DNA from: Paracoccaceae bacterium
GTDB taxonomy: Bacteria; Pseudomonadota; Alphaproteobacteria; Rhodobacterales; Rhodobacteraceae
Assembly: GCA_007121055.1 (NCBI GenBank)
Contig: SKMM01000366.1
Coordinates: 1 to 6,655, forward strand
DNA: 6,655 nucleotides
Reading direction: 5' to 3'
Of this stretch, positions 1 to 5,722 are shown one piece after another. Below the pieces are notes generated by a model. It did not search any database. It saw only the letters and a program-made list of their open reading frames with translations, and was not told the DNA's origin. The position numbers were made by a program, and so were the translations under genes. Positions within the stretch are counted from its first letter, which is position 1. The number at the start of each line of letters is the position of its first letter.

Positions 1-1010
1 AGCCGGTGTTCGCCGCCCTGCACGCCGATTTCATGGCCGATCAGGACCGCCCGCGGCGCGAACAGGCCATCGGCCCGCTGGGCATCCGGCTGAATTATGA
101 GATGAGCGCCGCGCGCGGGGCGATCTCGCGCACGGCCCGGGGGGTGGCGGATTTCGAGGCACCCTACAAGGACGCCTTTCTGGACGCCCACCGGCTGTGG
201 GGCGATCCGGCGCTGTGGCGGGTGATCCAGCGCGAGGGGCGGCCGCTGACGGCCTCGTATTACGTCGCAGCCCTGGACCGCCAATTCGACGACGACGGGC
301 GGGTCGTGCTGCGCGACGAGAACCGGCGGATCTACGTCTCGCTCTACGGCCGCACGCTGGCGCTGTCGGTGGGGATCACCTTCCTGTGCTTCCTGCTCGG
401 CTTTCCCATCGCCTATTACATGTCCATCCTGCCGATGCGGCAGGCCAACCTGCTGATGATCTGCGTGCTGCTGCCGTTCTGGACGTCGCTTCTGGTGCGG
501 ACCACGGCCTGGATCGTGCTGCTGCAGCAGCAAGGCGTGGTCAACACGCTGCTGGTGAGTGTCGGGCTGATCGGCGACGACAACCGGCTCAGTCTGATCT
601 ACAACATGACGGGCACGATCATCGCCATGACGCACATCCTGCTGCCGTTCATGGTGCTCCCGCTCTATTCGGTGATGCGCACCATTCCGCCTTCCTACAT
701 GCGCGCGGCCAAGTCGCTGGGCGCCACGCCCACCACCGCCTTCCGCCGGGTCTATTTCCCCCAGACCCTGCCGGGGATCGGCGCGGGCGCCGTGCTCGTG
801 TTCATCATCTCCATCGGCTACTACATCACGCCGGCGCTGGTGGGCGGGCAATCGGGCCGCATGATCTCCAACGAGATCGCGCGCCACATGCAGCAGTCGC
901 TGAACTGGGGGCTGGCCGCGGCGCTGGGCACCATGCTGCTGGTGGGCGTGCTGGTGCTCTACTGGCTGTATCAGCGCCTGGTGGGCGCCGAGACGCTGAA
1001 GCTGGGTTGA
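1..1010 (+). CDS. ABC transporter permease, PotB-type (5' partial)
   Basis: Inner-membrane permease of a polyamine/spermidine-putrescine-like ABC importer (PotB family); the substrate cannot be read from sequence. The frame is open to the left edge, so the GTG at 6 is probably internal and the true start, with the first membrane helix, lies upstream. Counting from that GTG, residues 1-113 are hydrophilic and fit the large extracytoplasmic loop between helices 1 and 2. Hydrophobic segments then lie near 117-139, 146-172, 202-224, 259-277 and 301-322. The cytoplasmic EAA loop that docks on the ATPase is at 233-261 (RAAKSLGA then PGIGAG), and YYITPALVGG follows at 272-281, as is usual for this family. 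The stop is 10 bp before the next permease gene, so the two are one operon. ATPase and periplasmic binding-protein genes are expected upstream but are not seen. Confidence 0.9.
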   Translation, partial: PVFAALHADFMADQDRPRREQAIGPLGIRLNYEMSAARGAISRTARGVADFEAPYKDAFLDAHRLWGDPALWRVIQREGRPLTASYYVAALDRQFDDDGRVVLRDENRRIYVSLYGRTLALSVGITFLCFLLGFPIAYYMSILPMRQANLLMICVLLPFWTSLLVRTTAWIVLLQQQGVVNTLLVSVGLIGDDNRLSLIYNMTGTIIAMTHILLPFMVLPLYSVMRTIPPSYMRAAKSLGATPTTAFRRVYFPQTLPGIGAGAVLVFIISIGYYITPALVGGQSGRMISNEIARHMQQSLNWGLAAALGTMLLVGVLVLYWLYQRLVGAETLKLG

Positions 1011-1020
1011 GGAGAGAGCC

Positions 1021-1875
1021 ATGCGCGAGCTACCCCCCTATGCCACCGCCGGCGAACGCGTATGGTTCTATGCCTTCCGCGTGATCTGCTTTGCCATCTT
1101 CTTCTTCCTGCTGGCGCCGATCCTGATCATGATCCCGCTCAGCTTCAACGCGCGGCCCTTCTTCACCTTCACCCGCGAGATGCTGACACTGAACCCCGAG
1201 GGCTTCAGCCTGCGCTGGTATCAGGATCTTTTCAGCTCCGAGAGCTGGATGCGCTCGATCCGCAACAGCTTCATCATCGGCATCGCCTCGACCATCCTCG
1301 CGACCACGCTGGGCACGCTGGCAGCGCTCGGCCTCAGCCGGTCGCAGATGCCGTTCAAGGGGCTGATCATGGGGATCCTGATCTCGCCCATGATCGTCCC
1401 GCTGATCATCTCGGCGGCGGGGATGTTCTTCTTCTTCTCGTCCATCAACATCGCCCAGACATATCTCGGCGTGATCCTGGCGCACACCGCGCTGGGGGTG
1501 CCCTTCGTGGTGATCACGGTCACCGCCACGCTGGTGGGGTTCGATCATTCGCTGACGCGGGCCGCGGCGAACCTTGGCGCCTCGCCCACGCGGACCTTCT
1601 TCAAGATCACCATGCCGCTGATCCTGCCCGGCGTGATCTCGGGGGCGCTGTTCGCCTTCATCACTTCCTTCGACGAGATCGTCATCGTCCTGTTCGTCGC
1701 CGGGGTCGAACAACGCACCATCCCGCGCGAGATGTGGTCGGGCATCCGCGAACAGATCAGCCCGACGATCCTGGCCGTGGCCTCGATCCTGGTTCTGCTG
1801 TCCATCGCGCTGCTGACCACCATCGAGCTGTTGCGGCGCCGGTCCGAGCGGCTGCGGGGCCTGTCGCCCGGCTGA
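1021..1875 (+). CDS. ABC transporter permease, PotC-type
   Basis: Second inner-membrane permease of the same importer (PotC family), 284 residues, which is normal for the family. It would pair with the upstream PotB-like protein to form the transmembrane channel. Hydrophobic helices lie near residues 20-42, 83-106, 114-138, 147-171, 202-226 and 249-270. The EAA loop is at 179-208 (TRAAANLGASPTRTFF, then LPGVISG), followed by ITSFDEIVIVLF at 214-225, a segment typical of PotC proteins. The ATG at 1021 is preceded by GGAGAG at 1011-1016 directly after the upstream stop, so the start is secure and translation is probably coupled. Polyamine, opine or related cationic substrates are all possible; assignment would need the binding protein gene. 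Confidence 0.92.
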   Translation: MRELPPYATAGERVWFYAFRVICFAIFFFLLAPILIMIPLSFNARPFFTFTREMLTLNPEGFSLRWYQDLFSSESWMRSIRNSFIIGIASTILATTLGTLAALGLSRSQMPFKGLIMGILISPMIVPLIISAAGMFFFFSSINIAQTYLGVILAHTALGVPFVVITVTATLVGFDHSLTRAAANLGASPTRTFFKITMPLILPGVISGALFAFITSFDEIVIVLFVAGVEQRTIPREMWSGIREQISPTILAVASILVLLSIALLTTIELLRRRSERLRGLSPG

Positions 1876-1884
1876 GACCTCCGG

Positions 1885-1913
1885 TTGACGGGCGCGGCGG
1901 GCGCGGCTAGGCA
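1885..1913 (+). promoter_or_regulatory. Candidate sigma-70-type promoter of trpS
   Basis: TTGACG (1885-1890) is separated by 17 bp from TAGGCA (1908-1913). The -35 box matches five of six consensus bases. The TAGGC-type -10 is poor against TATAAT but resembles boxes often seen in front of high-GC Rhodobacterales genes (recalled, not searched). Transcription would start near 1920, leaving a leader of about 25 nt with the Shine-Dalgarno GGAGGT at 1932-1937. Confidence 0.5.
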
Positions 1914-1932
1914 CCCGCTTCAGCCGCGCCCG
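1898..1932. repeat. Inner 11-bp inverted repeat in the trpS leader
   Basis: CGGGCGCGGCT at 1898-1908 is perfectly complementary to AGCCGCGCCCG at 1922-1932, with a 13-nt loop. It overlaps the proposed -10 box and transcription start. It could be an RNA hairpin that ends permease-operon transcripts (there is no T-tract, so it is not a classical intrinsic terminator), part of a larger stem hiding the trpS ribosome-binding site, or an operator. High GC raises the chance of fortuitous repeats, but 11 of 11 pairs in a 35-nt span is notable. Confidence 0.6.
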
Positions 1933-1944
1933 GAGGTCCCGCCC

Positions 1945-2976
1945 ATGCCCGCACCCAGCCCGTTCACCCCGCGCATCTTTTCGGGGATCCAGCCCTCCGG
2001 CGGGCTGACGCTGGGCAACTACCTCGGCGCGCTGAAGCGTTTCGTGGAAAAGCAGGACGAGGGGATCGAGACGGTCTACTGCCTCGTCGACCTCCACGCG
2101 ATCACCGTCTGGCAGGACCCCGCCAAGCTGCGCCACGCCACGCGCGAGGCTGCGGCCGGCTTCCTCGCCGCCGGCATCGACCCCAGTCGGTCGATCCTCT
2201 TCAACCAGTCCCAGGTGACTGCCCACGCGGAACTGGCTTGGATCTTCAACTGCGTCACGCGCATCGGCTGGCTGAACCGGATGACCCAGTTCAAGGACAA
2301 GGCCGGCAAGAACCGCGAGGCGGCTTCGGCGGGCCTCTATGTCTACCCGTCCCTCATGGCCGCCGACATCATGGCCTACCACGCCACCCATGTGCCCGTG
2401 GGCGAGGACCAGAAACAGCATCTGGAGCTGACCCGCGACGTCGCCATCAAGTTCAACCATGACTACGGCGTCGACTTCTTTCCCATCGTAGAGCCGGTGA
2501 TCGAAGGCGTGGCCACCCGCGTCATGTCGCTGCGCGACGGCACGAAGAAGATGTCGAAATCCGACCCCTCGGACCAGAGCCGGATCAACCTCACCGACGA
2601 CGCCGACACCATCGCGCAGAAGTTCCGCAAGGCCCGCACCGACCCCGAACCCCTGCCCGAGAGCGTCGAGGGCCTCGCCGGCCGGGCCGAGGCCGCGAAC
2701 CTCGTGAACATCTATGCGGGCCTCGCCGGCACCACCCCGGCCGAGGTTCTGGCGGAATTCGGCGGCCAGGGCTTTGGCGTGTTCAAGCCGCGTCTGGCGG
2801 ATCTGGCGGTGGCGCAACTCGGCCCCATGACCTCCGAGATGCACCGCCTGATGGCCGACCCGGCCGAGATCGACCGCATCCTCGGCCAGGGCGCCGAGCG
2901 TGCCGACGCCATCGCAGCCCCCATCCTGGCGCAGGTCTACGACATCGTGGGCATGGTCCGCTCGCGCCCGCGCTGA
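1945..2976 (+). CDS. trpS: Tryptophanyl-tRNA synthetase
   Basis: Cytoplasmic class Ic aminoacyl-tRNA synthetase that charges tRNA-Trp with tryptophan using ATP. It has 343 residues, within the normal bacterial TrpS range. The N-terminal IFSGIQPSGGLTLGNYLGAL (11-30) contains the HIGH-equivalent TLGNYLG. CLVDLHAIT (46-54) and YPSLMAADI (134-142) line the tryptophan pocket, VPVGEDQKQHLELTRD is at 150-165, and the catalytic KMSKS loop is at 202-206 (2548-2562). The ATG at 1945 is chosen because GGAGGT (1932-1937) lies 7 nt before it and the product begins a few residues before the first conserved block. The frame is open further upstream to a TTG at 1885, but that extension has no family similarity and would overlap the promoter. 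It probably has its own promoter, with possible read-through from the permease genes. All key motifs are intact. Confidence 0.97.
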   Translation: MPAPSPFTPRIFSGIQPSGGLTLGNYLGALKRFVEKQDEGIETVYCLVDLHAITVWQDPAKLRHATREAAAGFLAAGIDPSRSILFNQSQVTAHAELAWIFNCVTRIGWLNRMTQFKDKAGKNREAASAGLYVYPSLMAADIMAYHATHVPVGEDQKQHLELTRDVAIKFNHDYGVDFFPIVEPVIEGVATRVMSLRDGTKKMSKSDPSDQSRINLTDDADTIAQKFRKARTDPEPLPESVEGLAGRAEAANLVNIYAGLAGTTPAEVLAEFGGQGFGVFKPRLADLAVAQLGPMTSEMHRLMADPAEIDRILGQGAERADAIAAPILAQVYDIVGMVRSRPR

Positions 2977-2986
2977 GCGGGGCGCC

Positions 2987-3268
2987 TCAGCCCTCCGTCA
3001 CCGTGTAATCCCGGGCAATCCCCGCCGTCGCCGCCCACCATGCCGAGGCGCGGGTCCGGCGCTGGTGCGCCGCGACGGCGTCGGCCGAGGCGAACCGTTC
3101 CTCGACCCGCCACACCAGCGGGTCTGCGGTCTGCCAGACATCGAAGGCGAGGCAGCCCGGCTCGGCCCGGCTGAGGCGGAGATGGTCGTCCAGATGGCGC
3201 CGGATCGTCGCCGCCTGGGCCGCATCCGCGCAGATCAGCCGGCCCGACAGGCGTATGGCCCCGCTCAG
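2987..3268 (-). CDS. ABM-domain (antibiotic biosynthesis/quinol monooxygenase-like) small protein with CTG start
   Basis: A reading frame without ATG, GTG or TTG near its 5' end encodes about 93 residues resembling the antibiotic biosynthesis monooxygenase (dimeric alpha+beta barrel) family. From the proposed CTG start: IRLSGRLICA (5-14) as a first strand, then RLSRAEPGCLAFDVWQ (31-46), LVWRVEERF (51-59), AHQRRTRASAWW (67-78) and a final strand ARDYTV (85-90). EPGCL...W.VEE.F...HQ.RT..S.WW is the typical family pattern. Members include cofactor-free monooxygenases and proteins of unknown role, so the reaction is not assigned. The CTG at 3268-3266 overlaps the TGA of the upstream transpeptidase gene (CTGA), and AGGTGG lies 7 nt before it. 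An ATA at 3256-3254 is the alternative; it gives a product beginning MRLSGRL, like family members, but its spacing is poor. The in-frame stop upstream is at 3302-3304, so there is no room for a longer protein. Confidence 0.72.
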   Translation of the reverse strand: MSGAIRLSGRLICADAAQAATIRRHLDDHLRLSRAEPGCLAFDVWQTADPLVWRVEERFASADAVAAHQRRTRASAWWAATAGIARDYTVTEG

Positions 3269-3861
3269 ATCACCACCACCTGCGTGCCGATGCGCACCCA
3301 GTCATACAGCTCCTCGACATGGTGGTTGAACAGCCCGAAACAGCCGTTCGACGCCCGCCGGCCGATCTTGGCCGGGTTGTCGATGCCGTGGATGCGGTAA
3401 TAGGTCCAGCCGAGGTTCATCGCCCGCGTGCCCAGCGGGTTGTCGGGGCCGGGATGCACGATGGCGGGCAGCGACGGGTCGCGCTGGCGCATGTTGGGCG
3501 TTGGGATCCAGGTCGGGTTGTAGCGCTTCTCCACCACCGAGGTGCGGCCGCGGCGGGTGAACTCCTCGGTCATCGGCACCGAGCACGGATAGCAGCGATA
3601 GATCGACTGGTCCTCGGACCAGTAATGCAGCGCGCGGCTGGAGACATCGGCCAGCATCGCGCCGTTGCGCAGATTGTCGAAGTGGTCCTCCCAGCGCACG
3701 CTGCGGAAAGACTGGATGTTGCGGCGCACGCTCTGGACGGGGGGCTCGTGCTCGATCTCGCCCGTGAACTGCTGCGCAGCAGCGGGCAGGGTGGCGCCGC
3801 CGGCGATAAAGGCCGCGCCTGAAACGATCAGGCGGCGGCGGGTGGGGTCATGGGGTGCCAT
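3265..3861 (-). CDS. L,D-transpeptidase (YkuD domain), Tat-type signal
   Basis: Periplasmic YkuD-fold enzyme expected to act on peptidoglycan stem peptides, making 3-3 cross-links or attaching proteins; 198 residues. The N-terminus has twin arginines and a hydrophobic stretch (TRRRLIVSGAAFIAGG, 7-22) ending in LPAAAQQ, a plausible Tat signal with cleavage near residue 30. The catalytic region has NPLGTRAMNLGWTYYRIHG (141-159) with His158, and SNGCFGL (171-177) with nucleophile Cys174. The usual YkuD signature is S-H-G-C-(I/V)-R-(L/M); here Asn replaces His and Gly replaces the Arg two positions after Cys. Residues 40-135 before the core are not assigned but include YRCYPC (88-93). The ATG is preceded by a strong AGAGGAGGG (3867-3875). 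It heads a two-gene unit with the ABM gene and is divergent from the aminotransferase gene. Confidence 0.88.
   Translation of the reverse strand: MAPHDPTRRRLIVSGAAFIAGGATLPAAAQQFTGEIEHEPPVQSVRRNIQSFRSVRWEDHFDNLRNGAMLADVSSRALHYWSEDQSIYRCYPCSVPMTEEFTRRGRTSVVEKRYNPTWIPTPNMRQRDPSLPAIVHPGPDNPLGTRAMNLGWTYYRIHGIDNPAKIGRRASNGCFGLFNHHVEELYDWVRIGTQVVVI
3276..3281 (-). promoter_or_regulatory. Ribosome-binding site supporting the CTG start of the ABM gene
   Basis: Read on the minus strand, AGGTGG lies 7 nt before the CTG at 3268. It sits inside the last codons of the transpeptidase gene, as expected for translationally coupled genes. It decides the start because no ATG, GTG or TTG exists between the upstream in-frame stop (3302-3304) and the conserved part of the protein. 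Confidence 0.5.
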
Positions 3862-3914
3862 CGCAACCCTCCTCTGCTGTCGGCCTCAGGATGCCCCGAA
3901 TCACCCGGGCTGGG

Positions 3915-3957
3915 CAAGCTGGGCCGGGGCGGTCTGGACCCCCACCGCCCAAGCTGG
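3915..3957. repeat. Direct repeat pair flanking an inverted repeat in a divergent intergenic region
   Basis: The 131-bp gap 3862-3992 separates the divergent transpeptidase and aminotransferase genes. CAAGCTGG occurs at 3915-3922 and again at 3950-3957. Between them GGGCGGT (3927-3933) and ACCGCCC (3944-3950) form a perfect 7-bp inverted repeat with a 10-nt spacer. It could be a regulator site serving both genes. On the minus strand TTGCCC (3917-3912) and CATCCT (3893-3888), 18 bp apart, are a weak candidate promoter for the transpeptidase. No good plus-strand promoter was found. Confidence 0.35.
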
Positions 3958-3992
3958 TTAAACGCCGGGCAGGGACCGAAACGGGGGCGGGC

Positions 3993-4859
3993 ATGGCGAC
4001 GGGCACCAATCTGAAGACCTGGATCGACGGGCGCTGGCATGACGGCGACGTCATGGTGATGCGCGCGGGCGACCACGGCACCTGGCTCGGCACCACGGTG
4101 TTCGACGGCGCCCGCGCGGTGGACGGGCTCGCCCCCGACCTGGACCGCCACTGCGCCCGGGTGAACCGCTCGGCCGAGGCGCTGATGATCCAGCCCACCA
4201 TGGACCCCGCCGAGATGGTGGAGATCGTGTGGGAGGGCATCCGCCGCTATCCCGCCGGCACGCCGATCTACATCCGTCCGATGTACTGGGCGCTGCATGG
4301 CGAATACATGGGGATCGTGCCGAAGGTGGGCGCGGACGCCACGGGTTTTGCCATCTGCCTCGAGGAGGTGCCGATGCCCGACCCGGCCGCCTCCACCACG
4401 CTCACGACCACCCGCTTCCGCCGGCCAACGTTGGACAGCGCGGTGTGCAACGCCAAGGCCGGCTGCCTCTATCCCAACAATGCCCGCATGCTGGCCGAGG
4501 CGCGCGCCAAGGGCTTCGGCAATGCGCTGGTGGCCGACGTCATGGGCAACGTGGCCGAGTCCGCCACCGCCAACGTCTTCATCGTCCGCGACGGCGAGGT
4601 CTTCACCCCCATCCCCAACGGGACCTTCCTGGCCGGCATCACCCGCGCCCGCCACATCGAGAACCTGCGCGCTGACGGCCTCAGCGTGCATGAATGCGTG
4701 CTCTCCTTCGAGGACGTCCACGCCGCCGACGAGGTGTTCCTGACCGGCAACCTCGCCAAGGTCACGCCGGTCACCGCCTTCGACGAGACCTCATACCAGA
4801 TCGGCCCGGTGACCCGCCGCGCGCGCGGACTCTACTGGGATTGGGCCCGCAGCGCCTGA
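3993..4859 (+). CDS. ilvE: Branched-chain-type class IV PLP aminotransferase
   Basis: Cytoplasmic fold-type IV pyridoxal-phosphate enzyme, most likely interconverting branched-chain amino acids and their 2-oxo acids with glutamate as amino donor. It has 288 residues, slightly shorter than E. coli IlvE (about 309). Visible features in order: TTVFDGAR (34-41) near the substrate pocket; YIRPMYW (93-99) matching the Y-x-R substrate-binding motif of BCAT enzymes; NAKAGCLYPNNARM (153-166) with the PLP-linking Lys155; GNVAESATANVF (185-196) with cofactor-contacting Glu189; GTFLAGITR (210-218) in the phosphate-binding loop; and FLTGN (249-253). The ATG at 3993 starts just before the first conserved strand (TWIDGRWHDGD); the Shine-Dalgarno (GGGGGCGGG) is poor. 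Divergence from classical IlvE (FDGAR, not FEGIR) leaves open a different amino acid or amine substrate, so the symbol is provisional. Confidence 0.85.
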   Translation: MATGTNLKTWIDGRWHDGDVMVMRAGDHGTWLGTTVFDGARAVDGLAPDLDRHCARVNRSAEALMIQPTMDPAEMVEIVWEGIRRYPAGTPIYIRPMYWALHGEYMGIVPKVGADATGFAICLEEVPMPDPAASTTLTTTRFRRPTLDSAVCNAKAGCLYPNNARMLAEARAKGFGNALVADVMGNVAESATANVFIVRDGEVFTPIPNGTFLAGITRARHIENLRADGLSVHECVLSFEDVHAADEVFLTGNLAKVTPVTAFDETSYQIGPVTRRARGLYWDWARSA

Positions 4860-4971
4860 AGGACGTCCGGGGGGCGGAGGACAGCCGCCTCCTGCATCGG
4901 CGCGACCAGGGCGGGCAGCGCAGCGACTTGACCGGCATGCGCACCCCGTCGGATCGCAGGCGAATCCGCCC

Positions 4972-5553
4972 TCAGCGCGTCAGGATCAGCCGGTCGCGGG
5001 CGATCTCCACCCGCTCGAACCGCTCCAGATAGCTCATGCCCAGCAACGACAGGTCCAGTTCCCCCTCGTTGACCCAGGCGCGCACGGCGCTGTCGGTGAA
5101 CTCGCCGAAGGTGACGTCCTCCAGCGTGATCCGGGCGGTGCGCACGACCCCGTTGGCGGTCCGCGCCCGGCCCGAATAGACCAGCTGGTCGGGGTCGAGC
5201 CCAAGCCTTCGGGCGTCAGCACGGCTGAGCACGACATCGGTGGCGCCGGTGTCCACGATGAACTCGATGGGCACCCCCTGCACCTCTAGGGTAGCCAGGA
5301 AATGCCCGCCCGGATCGCGCGGCACCGAGATGCGGCCCTCGCCGAAGCTGACGGCGCGGATTGGCACGACATCGTCGCGCACCTCCTGCCAAAGCGTCAC
5401 CGCCACGATCACGCCGATGAAGATCAGCACCCATAGGATCGCGCCGCGCAGCAGGCTGCCCAACTGCCCCCGGTTTGCCACCACCAGATAGGCCAGCAGC
5501 ACCGCGCCCAGCAGCCCCAGGTACGTCAACCGGCCGAGTTCGTATTCGCCCAC
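4972..5553 (-). CDS. Membrane-anchored retropepsin-like aspartic protease (clan AA)
   Basis: Single-domain aspartic protease of the retroviral-like clan AA/TIGR02281 type, expected to work as a homodimer. From the GTG start it has 193 residues. Two membrane helices lie near residues 9-26 and 38-55. The short loop between them carries two Arg while the flanks are acidic, so by the positive-inside rule the catalytic domain would face the periplasm. The active-site block is EFIVDTGATDVVLSRADA (97-114) with catalytic Asp101; TANG is at 132-135 and LLGMSYLERF at 170-179, the hydrophobic-hydrophobic-Gly element of the fold. The GTG at 5553 is preferred over the ATG at 5583 because AGGAGG lies 7 nt before the GTG, the ATG has no Shine-Dalgarno, and remembered homologues begin just before a GRL-Y-L-like segment. 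The substrate is unknown. It is convergent with the aminotransferase gene across 112 bp that hold no clear feature. Confidence 0.88.
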   Translation of the reverse strand: MGEYELGRLTYLGLLGAVLLAYLVVANRGQLGSLLRGAILWVLIFIGVIVAVTLWQEVRDDVVPIRAVSFGEGRISVPRDPGGHFLATLEVQGVPIEFIVDTGATDVVLSRADARRLGLDPDQLVYSGRARTANGVVRTARITLEDVTFGEFTDSAVRAWVNEGELDLSLLGMSYLERFERVEIARDRLILTR

Positions 5554-5560
5554 CTGCGCG

Positions 5561-5566
5561 CCTCCT
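5561..5566 (-). promoter_or_regulatory. Ribosome-binding site deciding the protease start
   Basis: Read on the minus strand, AGGAGG lies 7 nt before the GTG at 5553. This near-perfect Shine-Dalgarno favours the GTG over the in-frame ATG 30 nt upstream (5583), which is preceded by a sequence without purine-rich character. Confidence 0.65.
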
Positions 5567-5572
5567 GCCTCC

Positions 5573-5601
5573 GATATGGCCATCGGTCACGGCTGCGCCA
5601 A
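5573..5601 (-). promoter_or_regulatory. Weak candidate promoter of the aspartic protease gene
   Basis: On the minus strand TTGGCG (5601-5596) is 17 bp from CATATC (5578-5573). These match the consensus at four and three of six positions. Transcription would start near 5566, just at the Shine-Dalgarno, and downstream of the ATG at 5583. If real it gives a very short leader and requires the GTG start. The match is poor enough to be chance. Confidence 0.25.
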
Positions 5602-5722
5602 GTCCGGGCTGCGCCTGTCTTCCCTAGGCCGCCCCAGCCGGGCGCCGCCGGCTTGACGTGGCGCAAGGCAGATGGCCCGGTGCCGGCGCACCATGGTCCC
5701 GCCCGGCGAGAAGGCCCGTTCC

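Larger units (their letters stand above)
1876..1938. repeat. Outer 9-bp inverted repeat whose right arm contains the trpS ribosome-binding site
   Basis: GACCTCCGG at 1876-1884 is perfectly complementary to CCGGAGGTC at 1930-1938. The left arm begins directly after the permease stop codon; the right arm contains the trpS Shine-Dalgarno GGAGGT (1932-1937). The spacer is 45 nt and holds the trpS promoter. In RNA made from the permease operon both arms are present; in RNA started at the trpS promoter only the right arm is. A regulatory role is inference. Confidence 0.6.

Noticed and set aside
1030..2844. Long 604-codon minus-strand open frame opposite the permease and trpS genes
   Set aside because: It spans two well-supported plus-strand genes and an intergenic gap, has no recognisable domain and has the His/Arg/Asp-rich composition of an antisense shadow in high-GC DNA.
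2974..2989. Imperfect palindrome at the convergent stop codons as an intrinsic terminator
   Set aside because: The stem is only about five to six pairs with a bulge and there is no T-tract on either strand.
2998..3225. Minus-strand ATG-started frame of 75 codons
   Set aside because: It lies in a different frame from the ABM-like protein, is Arg/Pro/Ser-rich and matches nothing recognisable; the ABM frame explains this interval.
3828..4721. Minus-strand 297-codon frame opposite the aminotransferase gene
   Set aside because: Low-complexity Gly/Ala/His composition, and it covers the transpeptidase start and the aminotransferase gene; an antisense shadow.
4873..4892. Short GC hairpins after the aminotransferase gene (GGAGG/CCTCC or GGCGG/CCGCC) as a terminator
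   Set aside because: Five-bp stems with 7-nt loops and no T-tract are expected by chance in DNA this rich in GC. The rest of 4860-4971 shows nothing else convincing.
5636..5653. AGCCGG/CCGGCT 6-bp inverted repeat upstream of the kinase gene
   Set aside because: Short and made almost entirely of G and C; no supporting partner or conservation information.
5653..5681. TTGACG at 5653-5658 as the -35 box of a kinase-gene promoter
   Set aside because: No acceptable -10 box occurs 16-18 bp downstream (the interval reads GCCCGGTG), so only half a promoter is present.
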